From Campylobacter gracilis (GTDB lineage: Bacteria; Campylobacterota; Campylobacteria; Campylobacterales; Campylobacteraceae): 46,328 nt of DNA. The notes under the pieces were generated by a model. That model worked only from the letters and a program-made list of their open reading frames with translations, had not been told where the DNA came from and searched no databases. The translations under genes and the position numbers were made by a program. How positions within the stretch are numbered: position 1 is the first letter of the stretch; each line of letters starts with the position of its first letter. The stretch covers positions 1-46,328 of the forward strand of contig NZ_JAHAFS010000018.1 in NCBI RefSeq assembly GCF_018374135.1, in the 5' to 3' direction. Shown here in pieces: positions 1 to 8,769 of this stretch.

Positions 1-2310
1 GCTAAAGCTTAGCTCGCCGTCTTTTACGCTCACGCTAACTAAGCCACCCTCTTGTAGCGCGCCAAAAAGCAGCTCACCGCTTATATGATCGCTTATATGA
101 GAGCTGATTTCGCGCTTTAAATTTCGCGCGCCAAACTCGTCCGAATAGCCACGCGAGATAATCAAATCTTTTGCTTCCTTGTTTAGACTAATCTTTACGT
201 TTTTTAGCTGCGACTCTAGCTCGCCGATAGTTTTATCCACGATCTTTTCTAAAATTTCGCCGCTTAAGCGGTTAAAATTTATAATTTTATCGATGCGGTT
301 GCGAAATTCCGGCGCAAAAAAGCTTCTTATGGCACTATCTACCTTATAGCTCTCATCTTTTGTAAATCCGACCTGCGGCGCTTCTTTCGTACCTAAATTC
401 GACGTCATTATTATGATTGTATTTTTAAAATCGGTCGTAACGCCGTTGTTATCGGTAAGACTTGCGTTATCGAAAATTCCTAAAAAAATATTCGTCATGC
501 TAGGATGAGCTTTTTCTACCTCATCAAATAAAATGACGCTGTAAGGGTGCTTTTTGATGTTGTTCGTTAAAATTCCGCCGTTTTCAAAGCCCACGTATCC
601 GGGAGGCGCACCGATGAGCCTCGAGACGCTGTGAGCTTCCATATATTCACTCATATCATAGCGCTCAAAATGCACTCCAAGCTGCGCGGCTAAGACCTTA
701 GCTAGCTCACTTTTGCCCACACCGCTGCTACCTGCGAACAAAAATACACCGATTGGGGAGCTTGCGCCTCCAAGCCCGGCGTAAGAGCGCAAAAGTGCCT
801 TGCAAAGGCTGCTAACCGCCTCGTCTTGACCGAAAATTTCACGCTTGATATTAGCTTCTAGATTTTTTAGTACCTGTTTATTATCGACGCTACTACTTAA
901 ATTTGCAATATTCGCGCTAATCGAAAGCGTATTTACTAAATCGTCCTTACTGATTTCAAGCGGAGCTTCGTGCGGCTTAAATGCAAAGCTCGCACCCACC
1001 TCGTCGATGAGATCAATGGCGCTGTCGGGAAGGAATTTATCGCTTTGATATTTTTTAGCAAGCGTTACGCTATCACGCAAAATTTCGTCGCTAAATTTTA
1101 CGCCGTGAAATTCCTCATATTTTTTGGCTACGCCTTTTAAAATTTCGACGCTATCGTCGATGCTAGGCTCGCTCACGTCGATCTTACAAAACCTGCGGCT
1201 AAGCGCTTTATCCTGCGAAAACGAGCGATATTCGCCGTATGTAGTAGCACCGATGACCGATAGCTCGCCGCTTGCAAGCGAAGGTTTTAGGATGTTTGAC
1301 ATATCAAGTTCGTTGCGATTGCCCGTGCCTGCACCCACGATCGTGTGAATTTCATCGATAAATAAAATCGCGTTTTGATTAGCGCTAAACTCATCTATGA
1401 GATCCTTTAGCCTCTCTTCAAATTCACCGCGCAGCGTAGTACCTGCGATTAGCGCGCCAGCATCGAGGGCGTAAATTACCTTATTTTTTAGCTTTTCTGG
1501 CACTTCGCCACGGACGATTTTTAGCGCAATACCCTCGATGATCGCGGTTTTACCAACTCCCGCTTCGCCAACTAAAATAGGATTGTTTTTCTTGCGGCGA
1601 CAGAGGGTTTGCAGCGTCTTTTCGATCTCTTTTTCGCGTCCGATGAGTGGATCGATCTTACCTTCAAGTGCGATTTTATTGAGGTTTGCTGTATAAAGTG
1701 AGCTAGGCGAATCCTTTTTAATATCGCGCTCATTTATGGCGTCCTTTTCGCCCTCAAACGCAGGCTCAAATTCCGTATTCTGCCACTGCCTGCGGCTTTC
1801 GTCATAATTCATCGCATGCGTGATATCGTCGATATCGTATGAGTTTAGCTTAATCGCTGCGGTTTCGTCGCGAGAAACGACCTCGTCGCGGTGATCGAAA
1901 GCAGATTTGTACTTTCGCACGATGAGCTCAAAAATCGCGGCATTGATACCGTAGTGATTTAAAATTTTAGTGCAGTCGTTTTCCTTATCATTTAGAATTT
2001 TAAGCATAAAATCAAGCTCGTTTTTAGGCTCTTTAGCGTTATTCAATTCAGTATAGAACTGCTTAAATTCTATCGTCTGCGCTGGAGCCTTACCGCTTGA
2101 TTTAGGCATCATATCCAAAAGCCCGCCCAGATTATCCAAGATATTTAGGTAGTTAATATCCGGAATTTCTTTGGCGATGAGCCCGTGAAAGGGCTTATTG
2201 TATTTAAAAATCGCATAAACTACATGCGAAGTAGTGATATATTCGTCCTCGCCGTCGTTTGCAACGCTGATTGCTTGTTCAAAATGTTTGTTTAAAAAAA
2301 ATCCTATCAT
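1..2310 (-). CDS. clpA: ClpA, ATPase subunit of the ClpAP protease (3' end outside window)
   Basis: AAA+ unfoldase that feeds substrates to ClpP in the cytoplasm. 770 codons are visible and the frame is still open at base 1, so only the C-terminal tail is missing; E. coli ClpA has 758 residues, so this copy is slightly long. The N-terminal double-Clp domain (starting MIGFFLNKHFEQAI) is followed by two AAA+ modules. D1 has Walker A GEAGVGKT near residue 247 and Walker B ILFIDEIH near 317. D2 has Walker A GSSGVGKSEL near 527, Walker B VILFDEVEKAH near 595 and sensor-2 GARNLKR near 732. The ATG at 2310 has the ribosome site AAAGGA just upstream. It lies 15 nt after clpS, the usual adaptor-unfoldase pairing, and ends the minus-strand run. 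The paired modules and ClpS partner separate it from ClpB and ClpC. Confidence 0.96.
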   Translation of the reverse strand, partial: MIGFFLNKHFEQAISVANDGEDEYITTSHVVYAIFKYNKPFHGLIAKEIPDINYLNILDNLGGLLDMMPKSSGKAPAQTIEFKQFYTELNNAKEPKNELDFMLKILNDKENDCTKILNHYGINAAIFELIVRKYKSAFDHRDEVVSRDETAAIKLNSYDIDDITHAMNYDESRRQWQNTEFEPAFEGEKDAINERDIKKDSPSSLYTANLNKIALEGKIDPLIGREKEIEKTLQTLCRRKKNNPILVGEAGVGKTAIIEGIALKIVRGEVPEKLKNKVIYALDAGALIAGTTLRGEFEERLKDLIDEFSANQNAILFIDEIHTIVGAGTGNRNELDMSNILKPSLASGELSVIGATTYGEYRSFSQDKALSRRFCKIDVSEPSIDDSVEILKGVAKKYEEFHGVKFSDEILRDSVTLAKKYQSDKFLPDSAIDLIDEVGASFAFKPHEAPLEISKDDLVNTLSISANIANLSSSVDNKQVLKNLEANIKREIFGQDEAVSSLCKALLRSYAGLGGASSPIGVFLFAGSSGVGKSELAKVLAAQLGVHFERYDMSEYMEAHSVSRLIGAPPGYVGFENGGILTNNIKKHPYSVILFDEVEKAHPSMTNIFLGIFDNASLTDNNGVTTDFKNTIIIMTSNLGTKEAPQVGFTKDESYKVDSAIRSFFAPEFRNRIDKIINFNRLSGEILEKIVDKTIGELESQLKNVKISLNKEAKDLIISRGYSDEFGARNLKREISSHISDHISGELLFGALQEGGLVSVSVKDGELSFS

Positions 2311-2325
2311 TGCTTTCCTTTAAAT

Positions 2326-2631
2326 TTAATCCTCTTCTATCTCACATCTAAGAGGGAATCCTGCGGCTTTTGCCGCTTGTAAAACCGCTTGTTGCTTGCA
2401 CTCGGCTATCTCTTTAGGATACGCGCCGCAAACCGCGCGACCCTGCCTATGAACTTTCATCATTAAATCTACGGCGTCGTTAAAGTTTTTAGCAAAAATC
2501 TCCATCAAAATATAAACCACGAAATCCATCGTCGTCACGTCGTCGTTTAGCAAAATCACCTTATACGGGCGAGGCACGAAAGATTTTGTTTTGGCGCGAG
2601 TGCGAATCTGCACGCCGGTTTTAGTTGCCAT
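2326..2631 (-). CDS. clpS: ClpS, N-degron adaptor for ClpAP
   Basis: Small adaptor of 101 residues that binds proteins with destabilising N-terminal residues and delivers them to ClpA. The core PYKVILLNDDVTTMDFVVYIL region holds the Asn-Asp-Asp of the binding pocket (residues 29-31). The later VHRQGRAVCGAY segment carries the conserved pocket histidine. The first 20 or so residues are basic and poorly conserved, as is normal for the flexible tail that engages ClpA. The ATG lies inside the last codons of the upstream thioredoxin-like gene (11-nt overlap), which suggests translational coupling; AGGAT precedes it. clpA follows after 15 nt. Confidence 0.96.
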   Translation of the reverse strand: MATKTGVQIRTRAKTKSFVPRPYKVILLNDDVTTMDFVVYILMEIFAKNFNDAVDLMMKVHRQGRAVCGAYPKEIAECKQQAVLQAAKAAGFPLRCEIEED

Positions 2632-3319
2632 CTTTTATCCTGGCGATATCGCTTTTTATCACATCGGTATCGACCATGCCTAAGTAATACGGCTTGCCCC
2701 GCTCATCGCCCTCGTTAATGTCGGTAAGCCTTTGATATTTTCCATCTTTAAGCACTACCTTAAAAGGGATCGAAAGCGCGTGGCGATAATCGATGTCGCT
2801 TAAAATTTGACCCACTATGCGCTCGTTCTGTTTCGAATTAGCGATGAAATAATATGCGTTAAATTTTTTCGTAAAATTTTCGATCACCTGCGCATCGGTA
2901 ATATCCTCGAAATAAATCAAGCCGACCATCAAAAAATCCGCGGAGTTTTTTAGTTGAAAGTCCATCAGATGCGGCGCTTCGATGCGGCACGGCTGGCAGT
3001 AAGTACCAAAAATATCAAACATTAAAATTTTATCGCTGTCCGCGAGCTTAAAGCCCTTTTCTGTCCGCTCGATCGTTACCTCGCCGCCTACGACGCTTTT
3101 AAGCGTAAATCGTTCGCCCGTTTTAAACGGCGTAAAAGCTACCTCCTCGCCGCTCTCGCCGCCAATACGCTCGCCATTTTTATCTTGAGCGGAATTTTTT
3201 GCCATCTGATTCTCGCTCGCGGCAGGATTCTCGCCCGCAGAGCCCGTCTTTTTCTGCGAATCATCTCCGCAGCCACTTAAAACAAAAATCGCCAAACATA
3301 ATAGTAAAAATTTTTTCAT
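2621..3319 (-). CDS. TlpA-like thioredoxin-fold lipoprotein
   Basis: Predicted periplasmic, lipid-anchored thiol-disulfide protein of 232 residues. The signal peptide ends in a lipobox LSGC (Cys17). A polar Ser/Lys/Glu-rich linker follows to about residue 65. A TlpA/ResA-like thioredoxin domain then carries the redox motif FGTYCQPCRIEAPHL with Cys108 and Cys111. The cis-proline region is probably HALSIPFKVVL. Such proteins usually reduce disulfides in apocytochromes or other envelope proteins; the substrate here cannot be told. C. jejuni has, as I recall, a thioredoxin-like gene at the same place before clpS. The start ATG has AAGGA upstream. It follows smpB by 55 nt and overlaps clpS. Confidence 0.85.
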   Translation of the reverse strand: MKKFLLLCLAIFVLSGCGDDSQKKTGSAGENPAASENQMAKNSAQDKNGERIGGESGEEVAFTPFKTGERFTLKSVVGGEVTIERTEKGFKLADSDKILMFDIFGTYCQPCRIEAPHLMDFQLKNSADFLMVGLIYFEDITDAQVIENFTKKFNAYYFIANSKQNERIVGQILSDIDYRHALSIPFKVVLKDGKYQRLTDINEGDERGKPYYLGMVDTDVIKSDIARIKDGN

Positions 3320-3374
3320 TCAATTTCCTTCGGGTTTAAATTTAAGCCCGCATTTTAACCAAAGTTTTGTGAAT

Positions 3375-3839
3375 TTAAAATGAATGCTTGTCGTATCGCT
3401 TCATCGCGCTTTGCGCTTCGCGGTCGGCTTCCTTGCGCTTTAGCGATTCGCGCTTATCGTGCAGATTTTTGCCACTAGCCAAAGCGATACGCGCCTTTAC
3501 GCGGTTTTTATCATTGAGATACAGCGACAAAACCACTATGGTAAGGCCCTCTTTGCTAACCGCGCCAAGCAGTTTGTCGATCTGCTTACGATGCATCAAA
3601 AGCTTTCGCGCCGCCCCTTCGTCTGGACGAAAGTGGGCGTTGGTGCTTTCAAGATAGCTGATATGGGCGTTTAGCAAAAACAGCTCGCCGCGGATCACGC
3701 GACAAAAGCTATCTTTGAGATTGCCCCTGCCCGCGCGCAGAGCTTTGACCTCGCTGCCCTTTAGCACGATGCCCGCTTCAAAGCTTTCAAGTATCGTAAA
3801 ATCGTGAAATGCCTTGCGATTTTTACTCAGTTCTTTCAT
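3375..3839 (-). CDS. smpB: SmpB, tmRNA-binding protein of trans-translation
   Basis: 154-residue RNA-binding protein that escorts tmRNA (ssrA) to stalled ribosomes. Recognisable family blocks are KNRKAFHDFTILESFEAGIVL, GSEVKALRAGRGNLKDSF, the NAHISYLESTNAHF segment, and the Lys-rich C-terminus DKRESLKRKEADREAQ that forms a helix in the ribosomal mRNA channel. Length and block order are typical. The ATG is preceded by AAGGA. No ssrA gene was seen nearby. The neighbours are ispE upstream (125-nt spacer with a weak GCCC/GGGC hairpin) and the thioredoxin-like gene downstream. With ClpA/ClpS and a possible SspB-like protein (8361-8768) close by, the region is rich in proteolysis-targeting functions. 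Confidence 0.96.
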   Translation of the reverse strand: MKELSKNRKAFHDFTILESFEAGIVLKGSEVKALRAGRGNLKDSFCRVIRGELFLLNAHISYLESTNAHFRPDEGAARKLLMHRKQIDKLLGAVSKEGLTIVVLSLYLNDKNRVKARIALASGKNLHDKRESLKRKEADREAQSAMKRYDKHSF

Positions 3840-3964
3840 CTTTTTCCTTCTAAATTTAGTCCTAAGCTTAGCCCGTTTTTGCTTAAATTTAAAAGCGGGC
3901 GAGCGAATTTTAAATTTTATCTTTAAATTTAGCTTTTAAATTTTAACCGCGCGCCTTGGAATTC

Positions 3965-4708
3965 TTATTTTAAGAAAAACACGCTGCTGCCGCTGCCGCT
4001 TAGAAACATATCGCGATATTTGCTCATCTGCGGATATAGCTTTATGCACGGCGTGAAAAGATCGTTTAACGTAAAGCCGCCATATTGCGCTAGCAGCTGT
4101 TCGCTGCTTAAACGCAACATATCTTGCGCCTGCGCGGCGTTTATATTTTGCATAAAGCTTGCGCGAAACTCATTATAAACGGCGCCGGTGGAGCAAAAGA
4201 TTGCAGGCGTTAAAATTTCGATCGCAGGCAAGAGATCCTCGAAAGGCTCGATGATCTCGCCGATGCCGCGCACGTTTGCGGCCTCCAGCCCGCTAACAAA
4301 AAACGCGACATCCGCACCGATATTTTGCGCGATTTTGGTAAGCCGCTCGCGCGAAATTTTTAAGCTTAATTCCTCGTTCGCAAGCCGCAAAAACGCCGCC
4401 GCATCGCTACTGCCGCCCCCAAGACCCGCACCGATCGGAATATGTTTTTTAAGCACGATCTTATGCGAGCTGAAAAATTCCGCAAGCTCGCGCGCAAAGC
4501 CCGCCTGCTCAAGCGCCGCCTTGGCTTTTAAAATTATGTTATCCGCGATCTGCGCGGCGCCACATTCAAGCGCAAAGCCGCTCGCGCGCTCGAAGCTTAT
4601 CTCATCAAACAGCTCCCTGCGCAGTACGAAGCGCGAGGCAATCTCGTGGTAACCGCCGCGCGTGCCGACGACTTTTAAAAAAACATTGATCTTTGCATAA
4701 GCTTTCAA
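3965..4708 (-). CDS. ispE: IspE, 4-diphosphocytidyl-2-C-methyl-D-erythritol kinase (TTG start)
   Basis: GHMP kinase of the non-mevalonate isoprenoid pathway; it phosphorylates CDP-methylerythritol. From the TTG the protein is 247 residues and begins with the family N-terminus (M)KAYAKINVFLKVVG. The ATP loop is PIGAGLGGGSSDAAAFLRL and the C-terminal block is MFLSGSGSSVFF. An upstream ATG at 4912 would add 68 Arg/Lys-rich residues with no resemblance to IspE, whereas AGAAGGAGT sits at the right distance before the TTG, so I chose 4708. The upstream 750 bp hold no recognisable gene. Downstream is smpB after a 125-nt spacer. Confidence 0.93.
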   Translation of the reverse strand: MKAYAKINVFLKVVGTRGGYHEIASRFVLRRELFDEISFERASGFALECGAAQIADNIILKAKAALEQAGFARELAEFFSSHKIVLKKHIPIGAGLGGGSSDAAAFLRLANEELSLKISRERLTKIAQNIGADVAFFVSGLEAANVRGIGEIIEPFEDLLPAIEILTPAIFCSTGAVYNEFRASFMQNINAAQAQDMLRLSSEQLLAQYGGFTLNDLFTPCIKLYPQMSKYRDMFLSGSGSSVFFLK

Positions 4709-5462
4709 AATTTTACTCCTTCTGCGCTTTGGCGCGCTTGCATTAAATTTAGCCCGCGGTAAGCCCAGTGCGATTAAAATTTCAAAACCGCGTGCCGTGA
4801 AGCGCGCGCCGTGGAATTTGACTCGCGATCGCGGCGCCCGATACGTAAATTTTATAAAGCGCGGAAATTTAAATCTGCGACGCATGCGGCCGAATTTCAA
4901 CTCGCGGTGCAAATCTATCTTTGCGATTAAAATTCCAAGCCGACAAAATTCTAGCCGCGCTGTGCTAAATCGTAAATTTAACTTAGCGGTGCGCCACCCG
5001 CTGCAAAATCAAACCCATCGGCACAGACTACGCATTACCGCAAGCCGAAATTTCATTCGACAAAAACTGCTTGCTGCGGCGCAATAAGCTCCAACCTGCG
5101 CGCTTTTTAAATCGCGAATTTTAATCTTGCGGCGCGTCGTCATCGCGCACCGAAAAGCAAATCAAAACGCCGTTCCGCCAGATCCGCCGCGTTTAAATTT
5201 AACCCCCATGGATTTATTCCTTTCGAGAGAGCGTCGCCTGCCTAGCCGCATTTAAATTTTAAATTTACTCCGCCCGATGCCGATCTGCGATCCGTGCGCA
5301 ACAAAAAAAGCGTGATCGCTCGCCCGCTGCTCCGCACGATAAATTTAGCCGCGCGGGGCGGCGCGCTATGCGAGTAAATTTAAAACGCGCCGTATTTATA
5401 ACCGCTCAAATTTCGAACTCGAACCGCCCGATCAAAATTCCGCCGCAAGCTAGAGGCGCTGA
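4709..5462. other. 754-bp spacer without a recognisable gene (csrA slot in C. jejuni)
   Basis: Between truB and ispE I see no coding sequence that looks like a protein. The longest open stretch (4797-5087, plus) encodes an Arg-rich string with no family features. The spacer alternates GC-rich bits (GCGCGC-type) with AAATTTAAATTT-type palindromes. In C. jejuni csrA sits between truB and ispE, as I recall. I looked on the minus strand for the CsrA N-terminus (MLILSRK-like) and found nothing. Confidence 0.6.
4715..4723 (-). promoter_or_regulatory. Ribosome binding site fixing the TTG start of ispE
   Basis: On the minus strand AGAAGGAGT lies 6 nt before a TTG that starts the canonical IspE N-terminus. 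It is the strongest Shine-Dalgarno match in the vicinity and rules against the much earlier ATG at 4912. Confidence 0.8.
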
Positions 5463-6311
5463 TTAAAACACGCCGCCTGCGATCGGAACGTCGTTCCAAA
5501 GATAGCGCACCTCGCCCGAGCTTATCTCGATGATTGAGTAAAAATCGCCGCAGATAAGCAGATAGCGCCCGTCCGCGCGGCTCGCCAGATCCTTTGCGGC
5601 AAGCTTTTTACCCAAGATCACGTCGCGAGCGTCGCCGTCGTAAAAGTTCGGCGCGAGGTCCAAAAACTCGAGCGGATTTAGCGCCGCCTCGTTCGCAAAG
5701 CGCGGATCTTTCAAATCAAAAGCCCCCTCGCTTTCTCGTCTAAGCGCGCTTAGCGTGCCCGTGGCGCCCAGCTTTTCTGCTAAAATTTGCGCGAAAGAGC
5801 GCACGTATCCGCCCTCGCTGAGTGCCACGCGAAAGCTCACGAATGGGTGAGCGTAGCTTAAAATTTCGGCATCAAAAACCCGCATCGAGCTCTCTTTCAA
5901 GCTCACCTCTTCGCCCGCGCGAGCGAGCTTGTATGCGCGCACGCCGCTAATTTTCTTGGCGCTGAAGGCGGGCGGGATAAATTTTATCTCGCCGCGCATC
6001 TGCGCCATCGCGACGTCTAAAATTTCGCGCGAAAGCGGCGGAATTTGCTCCACGCGCCCTATGTTTTCGTTATCGCCGCTTGGGCTTTGCGCGCCCAGCC
6101 ACAGCGTCGCAGTGTAAACTTTTGGCTCCTTTTTTAAAAATCTAAAAAAGCGCGCGTATTGCCCAAATGCCACGATCAGCGCGCCGCTCGCAAAGGGATC
6201 GAGCGTGCCGCTAAAGCCCGCCTTTTTCACGCCGTATTTGCGCTTAAGAGCGCTTAAAAATTTATTGCTGCCGATGCCCGCGGGCTTGTCCGCCAAAAAC
6301 AATCTATTCAT
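5463..6311 (-). CDS. truB: TruB, tRNA pseudouridine-55 synthase
   Basis: Makes pseudouridine 55 in the T-loop of tRNAs. The protein is 282 residues. The N-terminus MNRLFLADKPAGIGSNKF matches the family, and the catalytic motif GFSGTLDPFASGALIVAFG carries the nucleophilic Asp at about residue 38. Further conserved blocks are KVYTATLWLGAQSPSGDNE, IPPAFSAKKISGVRAYKLAR and GGYVRSFAQILAEKLG. The C-terminal PUA-like part is short. The start codon overlaps the end of uvrD by 8 nt, so the two are probably co-translated. No gene follows for 750 bp. Confidence 0.96.
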   Translation of the reverse strand: MNRLFLADKPAGIGSNKFLSALKRKYGVKKAGFSGTLDPFASGALIVAFGQYARFFRFLKKEPKVYTATLWLGAQSPSGDNENIGRVEQIPPLSREILDVAMAQMRGEIKFIPPAFSAKKISGVRAYKLARAGEEVSLKESSMRVFDAEILSYAHPFVSFRVALSEGGYVRSFAQILAEKLGATGTLSALRRESEGAFDLKDPRFANEAALNPLEFLDLAPNFYDGDARDVILGKKLAAKDLASRADGRYLLICGDFYSIIEISSGEVRYLWNDVPIAGGVF

Positions 6312-8364
6312 AAGCGCCGATCTTTTCTACGAAATTTGACATTATCACGCGCGAAATTCCGCCAAAATTTATAGTGAGTCGGTCGCCGTTTACCGCCGTG
6401 ATCTGTCCGATCCCAAAGAGTTTGTGCTTAATCAGCTCGCCCTTGCTAAAGCCGCTACTTTGCTCGCGCGGCGGCTCTTTAGCTACCAAACCCGCCTCGG
6501 CTATAAACCTGCTAGCGTCCAGCCTCTCGCGCTTGCCGCGATAAAAGCGGCTGGCGGCAAAGCTAAGCGTAAGCGTGCGCTTGGCGCGCGTTATCGCTAC
6601 GTATGCGAGCCTGCGCTCCTCCTCGATGTCGCTACTATCGCCCAAAAGCGGGAAAAACCCCTCCTCCAGCCCGATTACGAAAAGATGCTCGAACTCAAGC
6701 CCCTTACTTGCGTGCACGCTCATTATGTTTATCGCATCGCCCATAATGGCGTCCTGATCGCTAAGAAGGCTCAGCTCATTTAAAAATTCCGCCAGATCAA
6801 AATCGGGCTTATTGCTCGCCTCATCCTTCAGCATAGCCAAAAACTCGTCGATGTTTGCTACCCGATCAGCGCCGTCCGGAAGCGAGGCGTAGTAAGCCTT
6901 TAGCCCAAAAGTGGGCTCCAATGCCTCTATTTTTTTGATAGTATCGGCTAGCGCGGAGATAGAAGCGATGCCGCTTTTAAGCTCCGCTAGAGCCTGCGCC
7001 GCCTTGGCGCTAAGCCCCGCGTCCGGCTCGCTAAAAGCGTCAAATAGACTGATAAGTCGCAGGCGCGAAAGCTCCTCCAGCTTTGCCAGCGAGACCTTGC
7101 CGATGCCGCGCTTGGGCACGTTTATGATCCGCCTCATCGAAAAGTCGTCGTGCTCGTCGTTTACCAAGCGCAGATAGGCGATCATATCCTTGATCTCGGC
7201 GCGCTCGTAAAATTTCACGCCGCCTACCATTTTGTACGGGATTTTAGCGCGATTCAGCCCCTCTTCCAGCGCGCGCGAAAGAGCGTTTACGCGGTAAAGC
7301 ACGGCGATTTGAGAGGGCGCTACGCCGCTTGAGAGCAGCTTTTTTATGGCTTCTGCAATCTTTGCCGCCTCGATGCCCTCCTCGTCTGAACGCAAAATTT
7401 CGATCTTTTCGCCGCCGCCGTTCATGCTAGTAAGGCTCTTGCCGAGGCGGTTTTTGTTATGCGAGATGAGCTCGTTGGCGGCATTTAAAATTTCATCCGT
7501 GGAGCGGTAGTTCTGCTCGAGCTTGATAAATTTTACGTTTGAGAACTGATCTTTAAAATTTAGAATATTTTCTATCCGTGCGCCGCGCCAGCCGTAGATA
7601 CTCTGATCGTCATCGCCCACCACCGCGAGGTTTTCATGCGTGGTACAAAGCTTTTGCAGCAGTTTAAATTGAATGTCGTTGGTGTCCTGATACTCATCCA
7701 CCGTGATATAGGCGTAACGGCGCGAAATTTCATCGCATAGCCGCTCATTGGCGTTTAAAATTTTATACGGCAAAATTAGCAGATCATCGAAATCCACCAG
7801 ATTATTCGCCGCCAAATACGCCTCGTAGCGCTTATACGCGTCAGCGCAATGCGCGTAAAATCCGCTATACATCCTGCTTAGCTCATCCTCTTCGCCCTTT
7901 AGAAGCTCGTCGATATCTTTGGGGCCGATCAGAGAATTTTTGTAGGTTGAAATTTTAGCCGCCAATAGCGACGTGGGCAAATTTATTTCAAAGCCCTTGA
8001 TGATCTTTTTCTTATCGTCGGTATCGATTACTTGGAAGTTTGCGCTGCGGCCAAGCTCGCTAATATGAAATTTCAAAAACAAAAGCCCGAATTTATGAAA
8101 GGTGCACAGAAGCGGCACTCCGCTTAAATTTAACCCGCTTATCAGATTAAGCGCTCGCGAGCGCATCTCGGCGGCGGCTTTGTTCGTAAACGTAAGCGTG
8201 AGAGTATTTCCCGGGGGCACGCCGTTTGATAGCAGATAGGCAAGGCGCGCGGTGATCGTTTTAGTTTTGCCGCTACCAGCACCCGCTAGGATTAGCATCG
8301 CTCCGTCCACATGGCTCGCAGCCTCGCGCTGAGCGGGATTAAGACCTTCTAAAATATCACTCAT
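6304..8364 (-). CDS. uvrD: UvrD/PcrA/Rep-family ATP-dependent DNA helicase
   Basis: Superfamily 1A 3'-5' helicase of 686 residues, for nucleotide excision repair, mismatch repair or displacement of RecA and stalled polymerases. Motifs in order: Q-motif region LNPAQREAA; Walker A LAGAGSGKTKT (27-37); Ia FTNKAAAEM; Walker B VDEYQDTN; III VGDDDQSIYGWRGA; IV QNYRSTDEILNAAN; V VHASKGLEFEHLFV; VI EEERRLAYVAITRAKRTL. The C-terminal GELIKHKLFGIGQITAV block resembles the UvrD/PcrA Tudor-like domain. It shares 4 nt with the SspB-like gene upstream and 8 nt with truB downstream, so the three are probably one transcription unit. The UvrD/Rep distinction is not decided by the sequence alone. Confidence 0.94.
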   Translation of the reverse strand: MSDILEGLNPAQREAASHVDGAMLILAGAGSGKTKTITARLAYLLSNGVPPGNTLTLTFTNKAAAEMRSRALNLISGLNLSGVPLLCTFHKFGLLFLKFHISELGRSANFQVIDTDDKKKIIKGFEINLPTSLLAAKISTYKNSLIGPKDIDELLKGEEDELSRMYSGFYAHCADAYKRYEAYLAANNLVDFDDLLILPYKILNANERLCDEISRRYAYITVDEYQDTNDIQFKLLQKLCTTHENLAVVGDDDQSIYGWRGARIENILNFKDQFSNVKFIKLEQNYRSTDEILNAANELISHNKNRLGKSLTSMNGGGEKIEILRSDEEGIEAAKIAEAIKKLLSSGVAPSQIAVLYRVNALSRALEEGLNRAKIPYKMVGGVKFYERAEIKDMIAYLRLVNDEHDDFSMRRIINVPKRGIGKVSLAKLEELSRLRLISLFDAFSEPDAGLSAKAAQALAELKSGIASISALADTIKKIEALEPTFGLKAYYASLPDGADRVANIDEFLAMLKDEASNKPDFDLAEFLNELSLLSDQDAIMGDAINIMSVHASKGLEFEHLFVIGLEEGFFPLLGDSSDIEEERRLAYVAITRAKRTLTLSFAASRFYRGKRERLDASRFIAEAGLVAKEPPREQSSGFSKGELIKHKLFGIGQITAVNGDRLTINFGGISRVIMSNFVEKIGAYE

Positions 8365-8768
8365 TTTGAGAAAATTTTACGCGATTTTTCGCGCTTAAGC
8401 CACTCGGACTCGGGCTGGGAAAAATTTACCGCGATAGGCTTGCCGTCCACGACGATCTGCAAGACCGCGTAAAATGGCACGCTAAGCGTGCTTGCAAAAT
8501 CCTGCGGCCCAAATCCCGCCTCGAAAACCAGCTCATCCTTGCTAAGGTGTGCGCTAGAGAGCGTATATTCCTCCAGCTGCAAAAAGATCGCGGGCATTTT
8601 GAAGCTTTTTAAAATTTCCTCCGGCAGCGGCGGGTCAAATTTTATCTGATCCGTCCTCGCAACGATGCCAAATCCATATCCAAGAGCCAAAACGTAATCC
8701 AAAACCGCGCCTATATTTGCACTACTCGCAGCGATAAATTTATCGTCTTTTAAAATTTTATCTATCAT
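8361..8768 (-). CDS. Small protein with SspB-like (ClpXP adaptor) fold pattern
   Basis: 135 residues, no signal peptide or membrane segment. I see a resemblance to the ClpXP specificity factor SspB over residues 59-116. LSKDELVFEAGFG followed by LSVPFYAVLQIVVDGKPIAVNF matches the E. coli SspB pattern of ELANDEVRFNARFGG, then VSVPLAAVLAIYA, then a short turn and MF. The N-terminal half (helical, VLDYVLALGYG) would correspond to the SspB helix before the beta sandwich. SspB recognises ssrA-tagged proteins and hands them to ClpX. The C-terminal ClpX-binding tail (APALRVVK-like in E. coli) is not obvious; the end is WLKREKSRKIFSK. The gene is one base after pepF and overlaps uvrD. A homologous uncharacterised gene is, I believe, at this place in C. 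jejuni. Remote similarity judged by eye only. Confidence 0.5.
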   Translation of the reverse strand: MIDKILKDDKFIAASSANIGAVLDYVLALGYGFGIVARTDQIKFDPPLPEEILKSFKMPAIFLQLEEYTLSSAHLSKDELVFEAGFGPQDFASTLSVPFYAVLQIVVDGKPIAVNFSQPESEWLKREKSRKIFSK

Positions 8769-8769
8769 C

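Noticed and set aside
4188..4652. 154-codon frame opposite ispE
   Set aside because: Antisense shadow of ispE.
4797..5087. 96-codon Arg-rich frame in the truB-ispE gap
   Set aside because: No ribosome site, biased composition and no family features.
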